DNA of 64,000 nucleotides from the NCBI GenBank assembly GCA_910578515.1, contig CAJTQR010000002.1, positions 124,001-188,000 on the forward strand. Direction: 5' to 3'. The stretch comes from an uncultured Duncaniella sp. Its GTDB lineage: Bacteria; Bacteroidota; Bacteroidia; Bacteroidales; Muribaculaceae. The position numbers and the translations under genes are program-made. Numbering within the stretch: the stretch's first letter is position 1; each line of letters starts with the position of its first letter. Below are positions 24,258-33,167 of the stretch, piece after piece. A model generated the notes under the pieces. The model was not told the DNA's origin. It ran no database searches and saw only the letters and a program-made list of their open reading frames with translations.

Positions 24258-25856
24258 ATGAATTTCAGACAATCGTTACTCTCAATTCTTTTTATCGCCG
24301 CCACCACTTTCACCGGCATCGGTGCAAACCCGATGGACGACCCAATGACGCAGACCTTGATGAAAACCTATAGTCAGCTGCTTGATGAAGACCCTCACGA
24401 TGCCGACGTGCTGTTTCGACGCGCCAATATCTATTACAAATGCGGAGATTACATACGTGCCCTTGATGATATAAATATGGGCTTCAAGTATGCCGAGAAC
24501 AGTGAGTTTGATACCCAGTCAGCTCTTGACCTCCGTGCCAACATCTATATGATGCTCCATAAGGACGAGCAGGCTCTCGCCGACCTCAACGCTGTGCTTG
24601 CCAACGACCCCAATAATTATATCGCTACCTATCAGCGGGCCACAGCCCTCTACAATCTCGGTCGTTATGCCGAAGCCAAGTCGGATTTCCGTCAATTGCA
24701 GCTCATGAATCCGCGCAGTCAGGAGGCGCTTTTCGGACTCGCCCGTGTGGCGGTGAAGGAAAACAATCTCGGTATCGCGGAGGAGATGTGTGAGCGTGCG
24801 GTTGCCCTCACTCCAACCAATAGCAATGTCTACATGCGCCGTGCTGCCGTGCGGACTATGATGGGCAATGACCAGGGTGCAGTGCAGGATTATCTGGTGG
24901 CTATATCTACCGACCAGGAGAGCACTCCTAAAGCTCTCGGGGAACTGGTGGTTCTTTCACGCACAAACTATCCCGTGGTAATAAGTGGAATCTCCGGTGC
25001 TATCCGTCAGGCTCCCAAAAATGGTATTTTCTATTTCATCCGCGCCATGATTGCGCAGGGACATAGCAATTATCTGGCAGCAATAGCCGATTATGATAAA
25101 ATCATCAATGAGCATCTTGACTCCTATGCCGGTATCAATGCCTCGCTCGCCGAATGTTACTATGCACTCGGCAAGTATGACATTGCGGAGGTCAACATTG
25201 ACTATGCCATAAGCGCTACCAACGACAATGCGTTCTACTATATACTCAAATCGCGCATAGAGCTTGCCCTCGGCAATGAAGCTGCCGCCCTCTCGTGTGC
25301 CGAGAAGGCTTTGGAGAAGACCCCGGAGTCAAACGAGGCGCTGATTGCCAAAGGTCTCGCATCGCTTGCAAACGGTGATGCCGCCGACGCCTCGGTATGT
25401 TTTAGCGAGGCGGCTATGAATGCACCGGAGGATGCCTATCTTGCGTTGCTCCGTGCGTGGGTGCTCGCTGACTACCGCAAGCAGCCTAAGAATGCCGAAC
25501 GCTGTTATCAGCTTGTGCTCGATATGGATACGCCGATTGATGAAATCTCATCGTACCGCGGTTTCGCGCTGCTTTTCCTCGACAAGAAGGATGAAGGAGA
25601 TACCTGGATGCAGCGTGTGCTTGCCACAGCCAATGACTATGACGGTGAGGTGAGCTATTATGCAGCTTGCTACTATGCTCAGAGCGGAGATTTCAACAAT
25701 GCTTTCAAGTATATGGAGAAATCGCTTGAGAAAGGTTATGCCAATTATCACAACTGGACCAAAAACAATGACGCGCGTGTCAACGTGGCGCCCCTCCGTT
25801 CCGACCCGCGTTTCGAATCGCTCTTGAAGCAATATTCGGTCCTCTTCAATAACTGA
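24258..25856 (+). CDS. Exported TPR-repeat protein
   Basis: A 532-residue protein with a signal peptide (about 1-23) followed by a long row of tetratricopeptide repeats from about residue 40 to the end; examples are ADVLFRRANIYYKCGDYIRA, ALFGLARVAVKENNLG and ASLAECYYALGKYDIA. No enzymatic domain is visible. Such periplasmic TPR proteins serve as scaffolds, but no partner can be named. It is the last gene of the plus-strand run and ends 37 bp before a strong bidirectional terminator. Confidence 0.85.
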   Translation: MNFRQSLLSILFIAATTFTGIGANPMDDPMTQTLMKTYSQLLDEDPHDADVLFRRANIYYKCGDYIRALDDINMGFKYAENSEFDTQSALDLRANIYMMLHKDEQALADLNAVLANDPNNYIATYQRATALYNLGRYAEAKSDFRQLQLMNPRSQEALFGLARVAVKENNLGIAEEMCERAVALTPTNSNVYMRRAAVRTMMGNDQGAVQDYLVAISTDQESTPKALGELVVLSRTNYPVVISGISGAIRQAPKNGIFYFIRAMIAQGHSNYLAAIADYDKIINEHLDSYAGINASLAECYYALGKYDIAEVNIDYAISATNDNAFYYILKSRIELALGNEAAALSCAEKALEKTPESNEALIAKGLASLANGDAADASVCFSEAAMNAPEDAYLALLRAWVLADYRKQPKNAERCYQLVLDMDTPIDEISSYRGFALLFLDKKDEGDTWMQRVLATANDYDGEVSYYAACYYAQSGDFNNAFKYMEKSLEKGYANYHNWTKNNDARVNVAPLRSDPRFESLLKQYSVLFNN

Positions 25857-25893
25857 TACTACACTCCTTTAAGGAAAATATAGCTTGACAAAC

Positions 25894-25939
25894 AAACCAC
25901 ACCCACTGCAGAGGCAATTCCATGCAGTGGGTGTGGTTT
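25894..25939. terminator. Bidirectional terminator between convergent genes
   Basis: A perfect 17-bp inverted repeat (25894-25910 and 25923-25939) with a 12-nt loop. The 3' arm ends in TTTT followed by ATTATC, and the opposite strand gives TTTGTTTG. It sits between the converging TPR and DXS-like genes and should stop both. Confidence 0.92.
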
Positions 25940-25965
25940 TATTATCTAAAGAACCTTTTCGCTGA

Positions 25966-27708
25966 TTATTTCAAAGCTATCTCAGCCACCTGTTCTGCAG
26001 TGAGTGAGTTAGCTTTGAGTGTTTCGGCGATGTTAAAGCGGTCAAGGAACTCTTTCCGCAGTCCGAGGCACTTCACTCTTACGGGAGCATCGCCAAGATA
26101 GGCGGCGACTTTCTGTCCGAAACCACCGTCAATGATGCCATCCTCCATTGTGATTACCAGGCGATAATCGCGGAGAGTGTCGAGGGTGTCAGTATCAAGG
26201 GCAGAAAGTATACGCGGATTTATCACTGTTGGTGTCAGCCCCTTGGACTTAAGGATTGTTGCTGCCTCGCTCGCCGTATGAAGGAATTGCCCGGCAGCTA
26301 TGATTGCCACTTCATTTCCTTCTTCTACCACATCGTAACAGTTGAAATTCATATCAACAGGGCGCTCCGAGTGTATTACCTCACCTCCGGGAGTGCGTAT
26401 TACCACCGGATGTTCGGTCTGGTCAATAGCCCAGTCGACCATCGAGATATACTCCTCGGCCGATGCCGGAGCGAGATACATGATGTTGGGAATATTGGAA
26501 ATCATGGCTATGTCGAAAAATCCGAGGTGAGTCATATCGGTCATTCCTCCGGTGGCTCCACCGTAAAATTCCACGAACACCGCCGGCAGATTATTTATTG
26601 CTACGTCGTGTGACAGTTGGTCGTATGCTCTCTGGATAAAGGTTGCCACCACACCGAATACAGGGCGGCAGTTACCTTTGGCAAGTCCGGCTGCCATTGC
26701 CACTGCATCCTGTTCGCAGATGCCAACGTCTACAAATTGTTTTCCCGCAGCTTTGCGGCGCTCCGGAGTAAAACCGAAAGCTCCGGGGGTGCCGGCGGTG
26801 AGAGTCACGACCTTTTCGTCCTCCTGCATGCGGAAAAGCATGTGGCGGGTAAACATGTCGGCATAGTCCTCGCTATTGTCAGGCACGAGTGGTGCGCCAC
26901 TTTTCAGGTCAAATGGGGCGTGGAAATGAAATGCCTCCTTGTTGGTCTCAGCGCAGGGTAGACCCATACCCTTCATGGTGTTGAGGTGGATTAACACTGC
27001 ATGGTCCGCATCCTTCGCTCCCTTGAATGCCTTTATCAACTCTTCGATATTATTTCCTTCGCGTACATAGATATACTCGTAGCCGAGAGCCTTGAATATG
27101 TTGTTGGGCGCTGTGCCGTTTGAGTCGCGGAGCTCGGCGAGATGCTGGTATAGAGCTCCGTGGTTCTCGGCTATCGACATTTGATTATCGTTGAGCACCA
27201 CAATGAAATTTGTGCCAAGGGTAGGGCCGAAATCAAGTCCCTCGAGAGCTTCACCGCCACCAAGCGATGCATCACCTATGAATGCTACGACATTCTCCTT
27301 GCCACCCTGAAGGTCACGGGCTTTAGCAAGACCGGTGGCGAGGGATATGGAGGTGGAGGTATGACCCACCTCGAATAGGTCATAGTCACTTTCGCGCGGG
27401 CAAGTATAGCCGGTCACGTCATCATATTTAGCCGGGTCAAGGAATGAGTCGATACGTCCGGTCAGCATCTTGTGTACATAGCTCTGGTGCGAGACATCAA
27501 ACACCAGTTTATCCTTTGGCGCGTCAAATACATAATGGAGCGCTACGGTAGCTTCTACGACTCCAAGATTCGGACCCACATGACCTCCGTGGGCACTCAG
27601 CTTTTTCAGCAATATGGCACGGAGCTCTTCGCTCAGCAGACTGAGACTTGCTGCATTGAGATTTTTGATGTCGGCAGGACTATGTAAATTCCTAAGGTTG
27701 ATTTCCAT
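25966..27708 (-). CDS. Short DXS-like thiamine-diphosphate enzyme
   Basis: A 580-residue transketolase-type enzyme most like 1-deoxy-D-xylulose-5-phosphate synthase, which condenses pyruvate and glyceraldehyde-3-phosphate. Conserved parts include SHQSYVHKMLTGR, VGHTSTSISLATGLA, VVLNDNQMSIAEN, the catalytic-Glu segment DVGICEQDAVAMAAGLA and a transketolase C-domain. It differs from canonical DXS: it is about 40-50 residues shorter, GDG is GDA, EQH is EQD, and the DRAG substrate-binding segment reads EFYGGATGG, losing the Arg. It may be the second, divergent DXS paralogue seen in some anaerobes, with another acyl acceptor. No other MEP-pathway gene lies near. It has a TAATTTTG box upstream. Confidence 0.82.
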   Translation of the reverse strand: MEINLRNLHSPADIKNLNAASLSLLSEELRAILLKKLSAHGGHVGPNLGVVEATVALHYVFDAPKDKLVFDVSHQSYVHKMLTGRIDSFLDPAKYDDVTGYTCPRESDYDLFEVGHTSTSISLATGLAKARDLQGGKENVVAFIGDASLGGGEALEGLDFGPTLGTNFIVVLNDNQMSIAENHGALYQHLAELRDSNGTAPNNIFKALGYEYIYVREGNNIEELIKAFKGAKDADHAVLIHLNTMKGMGLPCAETNKEAFHFHAPFDLKSGAPLVPDNSEDYADMFTRHMLFRMQEDEKVVTLTAGTPGAFGFTPERRKAAGKQFVDVGICEQDAVAMAAGLAKGNCRPVFGVVATFIQRAYDQLSHDVAINNLPAVFVEFYGGATGGMTDMTHLGFFDIAMISNIPNIMYLAPASAEEYISMVDWAIDQTEHPVVIRTPGGEVIHSERPVDMNFNCYDVVEEGNEVAIIAAGQFLHTASEAATILKSKGLTPTVINPRILSALDTDTLDTLRDYRLVITMEDGIIDGGFGQKVAAYLGDAPVRVKCLGLRKEFLDRFNIAETLKANSLTAEQVAEIALK

Positions 27709-27777
27709 ATAAAGTAGGTATATTATTATTGTTGAATGTCGGTTGACATGCGGCGACCCCTACCGGGAGCGGCACTA

Positions 27778-27785
27778 CAAAATTA
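27778..27785 (-). promoter_or_regulatory. -7 box of the DXS-like gene
   Basis: TAATTTTG reading leftwards, about 70 bp before the ATG at 27708. No good -33 box at the standard distance. Confidence 0.45.
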
Positions 27786-27843
27786 ACATATCCCCATAAA
27801 TATAGTTTTAACCAAAACCACGGAAAGTCTACCAAAATTTCAG

Positions 27844-27851
27844 TATTTTTG
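27844..27851 (+). promoter_or_regulatory. -7 box of xseA
   Basis: TATTTTTG matches TAnnTTTG. Transcription would start near 27857, so an in-frame ATG at 27853 cannot be used and ATG 27904 is favoured. Confidence 0.55.
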
Positions 27852-27903
27852 CATGGTTGTATTGAATAATTGTGAGATTCCTATATTCTGTCCGTTTGAT
27901 TAC

Positions 27904-29205
27904 ATGACCCCAGAACATATAACATTAGAAGAACTGACAAGCCGCATCGGAGGGCTGATTAATACCTCATCATCTTTGCGTAACGTTTGGGTTACAGCCG
28001 AGACCTCTGATTTGCGTCGCAGCGGGCACTGCTACCTTGAGCTGATTCAGAAACATCCCGCCACGGGAGAACCGGTGGCAAGGGCGAGAGCCACTATATG
28101 GCGTTCAGTGTTTGCGCGCATCGAGTCTGATTTTTTTGTCGCTACCGGACAAAGGCTCGACAGCGGCATGAAGGTTATGGTACAGGTTACAGCCAACTAT
28201 CATCCGGCGTATGGTTTATCGCTGAATATTACCGATATTGACCCCACATATACGATGGGCGACCTAATGCGCATCCGCATGGAGATTCTCGCACGTCTCA
28301 AGCGGGAAGGTGTGCTGGAGCTCAACCGCACAGTGGAGTGGTGTGACGTCCCCCTGCGCATAGCGGTGATATCAGCACCGGGTGCCGCAGGCTACGGCGA
28401 TTTCATCCATCAGCTCTACAGCAACGATTTCCGTTTGCGATTCACTACATGTTTATTTCCTGCAGTGATGCAGGGAGTGCAGGCACCACCATCTATTATT
28501 GCCGCCCTTGAGCGCATTGCCGCCGAGGAGGAAGAGTGGGACTGTGTGGTGATAATCCGAGGCGGAGGTGCCACAAGTGACCTCGCATCGTTTGAGAATT
28601 ATGACCTTGCTGCCAATGTGGCGCAGTTTCCACTGCCTATTATAATAGGAATAGGACATGAGAGGGATGTCACAGTGCTTGACTATGTGGCTAATATGAG
28701 AGTGAAGACACCCACGGCTGCTGCCGAGTGGCTCATTGGTAGAGGTGCCGACGCATTGGCTAAGCTTGATGCTCTCGCCACCGGGATTCATCAGACTGCC
28801 TCCTCCATCCTTTCGGGATGCCGTGAGCAGTTGGCGTATGTCGCGGCAAGCCTTCCATTTCTTCCCGCCAAGGCGCTTGATAATGCCCGTAAGAGACTCG
28901 ACCGCGACATGATGGGGCTTGCCGACGGTGTAAACCGGCGTATGCTACCTGAGCGCACACGTCTTGACCGTACCGCCGACAGGATGGAGAGCGCCATAAA
29001 CATGATTCTGGAGCGTAAACGTTCACGGCTCGACTCAATGTCGCAACTGATTGAAGTGTTGTCGCCTCAGGCTACACTGAGCCGAGGCTACTCAATCACA
29101 CGATACGACGGGAAAGCTGTCACCTCGGCATCGCAACTCCCGCCCGATGCAGTCGTTGAAACCACGTTGGTCCACGGAGTGGTGCGCTCAAAGGTGATTG
29201 GCTGA
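27904..29205 (+). CDS. xseA: Exodeoxyribonuclease VII large subunit
   Basis: Catalytic subunit of exonuclease VII, which degrades single-stranded DNA from both ends to oligonucleotides. From ATG 27904 it is 433 residues. The N-terminal OB-fold is visible (VWVTAETSDLRRSGHCYLEL), followed by the catalytic domain with RIAVISAPGAAGYGDF, the Asp/Gly-rich DCVVIIRGGGATSDLASF, GIGHERDVTVLDYVA and KTPTAAAEWL, then a helical coiled-coil tail and LSRGYSITR. The start is chosen from the -7 box position and homology. The small subunit XseB, usually encoded next to it, is not found downstream here. Confidence 0.94.
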   Translation: MTPEHITLEELTSRIGGLINTSSSLRNVWVTAETSDLRRSGHCYLELIQKHPATGEPVARARATIWRSVFARIESDFFVATGQRLDSGMKVMVQVTANYHPAYGLSLNITDIDPTYTMGDLMRIRMEILARLKREGVLELNRTVEWCDVPLRIAVISAPGAAGYGDFIHQLYSNDFRLRFTTCLFPAVMQGVQAPPSIIAALERIAAEEEEWDCVVIIRGGGATSDLASFENYDLAANVAQFPLPIIIGIGHERDVTVLDYVANMRVKTPTAAAEWLIGRGADALAKLDALATGIHQTASSILSGCREQLAYVAASLPFLPAKALDNARKRLDRDMMGLADGVNRRMLPERTRLDRTADRMESAINMILERKRSRLDSMSQLIEVLSPQATLSRGYSITRYDGKAVTSASQLPPDAVVETTLVHGVVRSKVIG

Positions 29206-29309
29206 GGGGGCTTGGAAGTTGTTAAAAAATAGAAACTCCGCAACCTCCATCGGCTTGTGCGTGTTTTATCCTTGTAGCAATTAAAAATATAAACTTAAAG
29301 GATAAGATT

Positions 29310-29714
29310 ATGAATTCAAACGCACAGAACATAGCAAATCAGGCAAGTAAGCTATCGGCTGAAGCTGCTCAGGTCAGCGCTAAGGCTGCCGAAGTAGCTG
29401 CCAAGGAACAATTTAAGGCTGATAAAGAGCAGATACAGGCTACAGCCGCCGAAACTCAGGCTTCACTTGCCGACAAGATGGCACAGGCAAAACAGGATAT
29501 GGCCGACAAGATGGCTGATGCGAAAGATGCTTTTGCCGATAAGATGGCTGACGCGAAGGAGTCGCTTGCCGATGCTCAGGATGCAGTCTCTGATAAGGTT
29601 GATGATTTGAAGGATAAGGCAGCTCCCATGGTCGACAAGATTAAGGCCGGTGCTGCAAATGCTCTCAATTCCATTGCAAATGCCGCCTCTAACCTTGCAG
29701 ATAAGCTTGATTGA
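29310..29714 (+). CDS. Ala/Asp/Lys-rich 11-residue-repeat protein
   Basis: A 134-residue hydrophilic protein without a signal peptide or membrane helix. From about residue 52 it is built of near-perfect 11-residue units such as ADKMAQAKQDM, ADKMADAKDAF and ADKMADAKESL, continuing in degenerate form to the end. The N-terminal third has shorter Ala-rich repeats (SAEAAQVSAKAAEVAAK). Eleven-residue periodicity is typical of amphipathic helices in LEA group 3, apolipoprotein and synuclein-like proteins, so membrane-surface binding or desiccation/stress protection is possible, but unproven. It is not XseB despite its position behind xseA. Function unknown. Confidence 0.75.
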   Translation: MNSNAQNIANQASKLSAEAAQVSAKAAEVAAKEQFKADKEQIQATAAETQASLADKMAQAKQDMADKMADAKDAFADKMADAKESLADAQDAVSDKVDDLKDKAAPMVDKIKAGAANALNSIANAASNLADKLD

Positions 29715-29770
29715 TATTCGTTGAGGATAGCGGCAGTTCGGCTGACTTTTTCAGCTTCAAAAACATAAAT

Positions 29771-29810
29771 AAGGGTGTCTGATGATACATTGTTATTGTC
29801 AGGCACCCTT
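29771..29810 (+). terminator. Hairpin after the 11-residue-repeat gene
   Basis: Arms 29771-29782 and 29799-29810 pair over 12 positions with one wobble. There is no T-run directly after it on the plus strand, so termination efficiency is uncertain. Confidence 0.5.
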
Positions 29811-29947
29811 GAAGTTTGATGCCATTTGGTGTCTGTAATGGCAGCGTGAAATTCTTTAGGCGGTTGATTTTCACCCGGTAAGCGATGATAAGAAATAATT
29901 TATGGAGCCGATTTACATTATCGCACTTTTTCGATAGTTTTTTATAT

Positions 29948-29955
29948 TAACTTTG
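29948..29955 (+). promoter_or_regulatory. -7 box upstream of the methyltransferase gene
   Basis: TAACTTTG matches TAnnTTTG and predicts a leader of about 165 nt before the ATG at 30126. The stretch 29811-30125 otherwise holds no gene. The leader has G+T-rich blocks with GCCG repeats, but I recognise no known riboswitch. Confidence 0.5.
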
Positions 29956-30125
29956 CAGTATAATCAAAACACAATTGCGTGTGAAGGTTTTGCCGGTATT
30001 GCCGCTTAGGCTGCCGATGTTGCAGTTTGATGGCTGTGAGGTGTGGTGACTCTCATTCATCAAGTTGTATCCGGTTACAGATATTTTGCCCGCACTGAGC
30101 CTTTTACAGCAATAGTAAAAAACAA

Positions 30126-30758
30126 ATGGTTATGAATGTCAATCCTTGGAAAGAAGTAGCTCTGAGTGATTATGAAAATCACATGAAACTATCGGAGGTT
30201 TACCAGTTGCAGACACTGGCGTCCATTATGCGTGAACAGTTTTCTGCCTATCCCGTGTCATCGGTGGCTGTACTCGGGGTTGCAGGCGGTAATGGACTTG
30301 AAAGCTTGGAGCATCTTCCCGGAGTGAGGTCGATATTCGGTGTGGATATCAATCCCGGTTATCTTGAGACGTCAGCTGCGCGTCTCTCTGCATTGGGAGG
30401 TCGTTACTCTACTGTGCTTGCCGATATATGTGACCCCTTGTGCTCACTTCCCGAGGTTGAGATGGTGGTCGCCAACCTGTTCATAGAGTATGTAGGCTAT
30501 GAAAAATTCTCACAGGCATTGCTCAAGATGAAGCCATCTTTGGTTTCGTGTGTAATCCAGATTGACCCGGCGGAAAGCTTTGTGTCGCAATCACCTTACG
30601 CTGAGAAACTGGAGATTCTTGACTCGGTTCACGTTGCTGTCGATGCTGATATGTTGATAAGAGAGCTTGCTGGAATCGGGTATTCTCTTGAGTCACGCAT
30701 CCTAACCGATTTGCCTAATGGCAAGAAGTTTTGCAGACTCGATTTCCGTAAAGTGTAG
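30126..30758 (+). CDS. Class I SAM-dependent methyltransferase, unknown substrate
   Basis: A 210-residue cytosolic protein with a Rossmann SAM-binding motif VAVLGVAGGNGLESL and the acidic loop FGVDINPGYL, followed by LADICD and the helix VVANLFIEYVGYEKF. The N-terminal phrase PWKEVALSDYENHMKL is shared by a small family of class I methyltransferases in anaerobes, but the target (small molecule, RNA or protein) cannot be told. Start is ATG 30126 or, two codons on, ATG 30132. It stands alone between a long leader and the mannosyltransferase promoter. Confidence 0.78.
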   Translation: MVMNVNPWKEVALSDYENHMKLSEVYQLQTLASIMREQFSAYPVSSVAVLGVAGGNGLESLEHLPGVRSIFGVDINPGYLETSAARLSALGGRYSTVLADICDPLCSLPEVEMVVANLFIEYVGYEKFSQALLKMKPSLVSCVIQIDPAESFVSQSPYAEKLEILDSVHVAVDADMLIRELAGIGYSLESRILTDLPNGKKFCRLDFRKV

Positions 30759-30853
30759 TACCTTATATTCATCTTTATTTCAGAATGTAGGCGGCAAAAA
30801 TTAGTCAGGAAAAATTTTTCATGAAAAAATTCTTTAAGAATAAGTTAAATGTG

Positions 30854-30861
30854 TAATTTTG
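30854..30861 (+). promoter_or_regulatory. -7 box of the mannosyltransferase-pyrC unit
   Basis: TAATTTTG matches TAnnTTTG, 26 bp before the ATG at 30888. The -33 region is only T-rich. Confidence 0.5.
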
Positions 30862-30887
30862 CATAATTAATCCTCTAAACTGGACTG

Positions 30888-31649
30888 ATGGAAATACTCC
30901 CTGATGTGAAAGCCGTTGATAGTGTGGTGATTATTCCTACCTATAATGAGAAGGAAAATGTAGCCGCCATCATCGAGGCAGTCTTTGCGCTGCCCCGGGA
31001 TTTTGACGTCCTTATAATTGATGATAACTCTCCCGATGGTACTGCAGCTATTGTTAAGGAGTTGCAGACCAAGCATCAAGGACACCTGCATCTGCTCGAA
31101 CGAGCCGGAAAACTTGGACTCGGCACCGCTTATATAGCCGGTTTCAAGTGGGCTATAGCTCATGGTTATGAGTTTGTATTTGAGATGGATGCCGATTTCT
31201 CTCATAATCCCAATGACCTCTTGAAGCTATATGATGCATGTGCCAAGGATGGCGCCGGCGTTGCCATAGGTTCCCGTTACCTCACCGGGGTAAATGTGGT
31301 CAACTGGCCTATGGGGCGTGTGCTGATGTCATTCTATGCTTCACGGTATGTCAGGATAGTGACAGGAATGCCCATCAACGATGCCACAGCCGGATTTGTA
31401 TGTTACCGCCGTAGGGTGCTTGAGGCTCTTCCTCTTGATGACATTCGTTTCAAGGGCTATGCGTTCCAGATAGAGATGAAATTCCTTGCCTACAATTACG
31501 GTTTCAAGATTGTGGAAGTACCCATTATTTTTGTGAACCGTATGCTCGGCACCTCTAAAATGAGTTCAGGCATATTCAGCGAAGGTTTCTTCGGAGTGCT
31601 CCGTCTGAAATGGTCAAGCATTTTTACCAAATATCCTAACGCTAAGTAA
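30888..31649 (+). CDS. Polyprenol monophosphomannose synthase-type glycosyltransferase (GT2)
   Basis: GT-A glycosyltransferase of 253 residues that probably transfers mannose (or glucose) from a nucleotide sugar to polyprenyl phosphate at the cytosolic membrane face, supplying donors for envelope glycans or protein O-glycosylation. Motifs are VVIIPTYNEKENV, IIDDNSPDGTA, the metal-binding DADFSHNP and RYLTGVNVVNWP. There is no C-terminal membrane helix, as in the soluble DPM1-like subgroup. It lies 4 bp before pyrC and shares its promoter, an arrangement seen in other Bacteroidales. Confidence 0.9.
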   Translation: MEILPDVKAVDSVVIIPTYNEKENVAAIIEAVFALPRDFDVLIIDDNSPDGTAAIVKELQTKHQGHLHLLERAGKLGLGTAYIAGFKWAIAHGYEFVFEMDADFSHNPNDLLKLYDACAKDGAGVAIGSRYLTGVNVVNWPMGRVLMSFYASRYVRIVTGMPINDATAGFVCYRRRVLEALPLDDIRFKGYAFQIEMKFLAYNYGFKIVEVPIIFVNRMLGTSKMSSGIFSEGFFGVLRLKWSSIFTKYPNAK

Positions 31650-31653
31650 CGCT

Positions 31654-33057
31654 ATGTCTCGCACATTATTATACAATGCCAATATAGTCAACGAGGGTGA
31701 AATCTTCAGCGGCTACATAGTGACCGATGGGGAATTTATAGCCGAAGTGGTACGGAGAGAAGCGCCATTCGATGAGACAACCCCCGATTTTGGAATTGTA
31801 GCTTCAGGATGTGACATGGTCATCGATTGTGCCGGACGCCTTCTGCTTCCGGGTGTGATTGACACTCACGTGCATTTCCGCGAACCGGGCATGACAGAGA
31901 AAGGGGATATTGCCACTGAATCTAAAGCGGCGTTGGCAGGAGGTGTGACTTCATTTGTTGATATGCCTAACACACGCCCAGCCACTGTTACGATGGCTAC
32001 TCTGGAGGATAAACTGCAACGGGCTTCTGAAGTGGCAAGTGCTAATTACGGATTTTTCATCGGGGCAACCAACGATAATATAGAGGAGCTTCTGTCGGTC
32101 GACTATTCACGAGTGGCGGGAGTAAAACTCTTTATGGGCTCATCCACCGGCAATATGCTTGTGGACCGCGAGCGGACACTCGAAGAGATTTTCTCGCATG
32201 TTCCCGCCGTTATAGCGGTGCATGCCGAGGATGAAGCGATAATAAAGGCGGCGCGTGAGCGGCTCACTGAGGAGTACGACGGAGACATTCCGGTGGAGTG
32301 TCATCCTGACATGCGTCCGCGCGAGGCTTGTGTGGCTGCTACTGAGCATGCCATTGAGCTCGCCCGTAAACATGATGCTCGTTTGCACGTGTGCCATATC
32401 TCTACCGCTGAGGAGCTTCAGGATATCAAAGCCGCCAAGCGTGATGGTGTGAAGGTCACCGCCGAGACATGTCCGCAGTATCTCATGTTTGACCGCAACG
32501 ACTTCCTCCTATCAGGCGCGCGTATCAAGTGCAATCCCTCCATCAAGGAGGCGTCCGACCGCATAGCGCTGTTGCGTGAGCTTCATGGAGGAGTGATTGA
32601 CTCCATTGCCACAGACCATGCACCGCATCTCCCCGCACAGAAGGTGGGCAATGCACTCACAGCGGCGTCAGGTATGCCTATGGTTCAGTTCTCCCTCCCG
32701 GCAGTGATGGATATGATGCGTCATGAACCGGAATGCGAGGATATGACTGCGGCCGACGTTGCGGAACTGATGTGTCATGCTCCGGCGCGCATATTCGGGA
32801 TTGACCGTCGCGGATTCTTGCGTCCCGGATATTATGCCGATATAGTGATGTTGGAAAAGAATCAGGATGCTGCCGGACACCCCGTCAAGATAACCGATGA
32901 GGATGTGATAAGCCGCTGCGGGTGGACCCCTGTAGCAGGGAGGGCTTTTGCCGACAGAGTAGGGGCTGTGATGCTCAACGGCGTGATTGCCTACGCCGAT
33001 GGCGCGTTCTATCCCGCCCATCCTTTGCCTCTTAAATTCAACACGGTTACAAGATAG
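31654..33057 (+). CDS. pyrC: Dihydroorotase
   Basis: Cyclises N-carbamoyl-L-aspartate to dihydroorotate in pyrimidine synthesis. The 467-residue amidohydrolase has the metal site DTHVHFREPG, the MTEKGDIATESKAALAGGVT segment, VDMPNT, the His residues in VHAED and LHVCHIST, and the late Asp in SIATDHAPH. The usual carboxylated-lysine position appears as VKLFMGSSTG. Length and motifs fit the class I dihydroorotase type; an allantoinase is a less likely alternative given the MPNTRP signature and context. It starts 4 bp after the mannosyltransferase stop. Confidence 0.92.
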   Translation: MSRTLLYNANIVNEGEIFSGYIVTDGEFIAEVVRREAPFDETTPDFGIVASGCDMVIDCAGRLLLPGVIDTHVHFREPGMTEKGDIATESKAALAGGVTSFVDMPNTRPATVTMATLEDKLQRASEVASANYGFFIGATNDNIEELLSVDYSRVAGVKLFMGSSTGNMLVDRERTLEEIFSHVPAVIAVHAEDEAIIKAARERLTEEYDGDIPVECHPDMRPREACVAATEHAIELARKHDARLHVCHISTAEELQDIKAAKRDGVKVTAETCPQYLMFDRNDFLLSGARIKCNPSIKEASDRIALLRELHGGVIDSIATDHAPHLPAQKVGNALTAASGMPMVQFSLPAVMDMMRHEPECEDMTAADVAELMCHAPARIFGIDRRGFLRPGYYADIVMLEKNQDAAGHPVKITDEDVISRCGWTPVAGRAFADRVGAVMLNGVIAYADGAFYPAHPLPLKFNTVTR

Positions 33058-33167
33058 TAATAAGAAAATATATAGTAGTTAAAAGTTAGTGAATTAAAGT
33101 ATATGCCAATTGATATAACCAATCAAGGTTAACCTTAATTCAATATAGTACAAAAACAAAAAAAGTT

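Noticed and set aside
27853..27903. Longer start for xseA
   Set aside because: The ATG is 2 bp after the -7 box, upstream of any possible transcript start.
33125..33136. Perfect palindrome AAGGTTAACCTT before korA
   Set aside because: A short A+T-rich palindrome can arise by chance; no promoter box nearby supports an operator.
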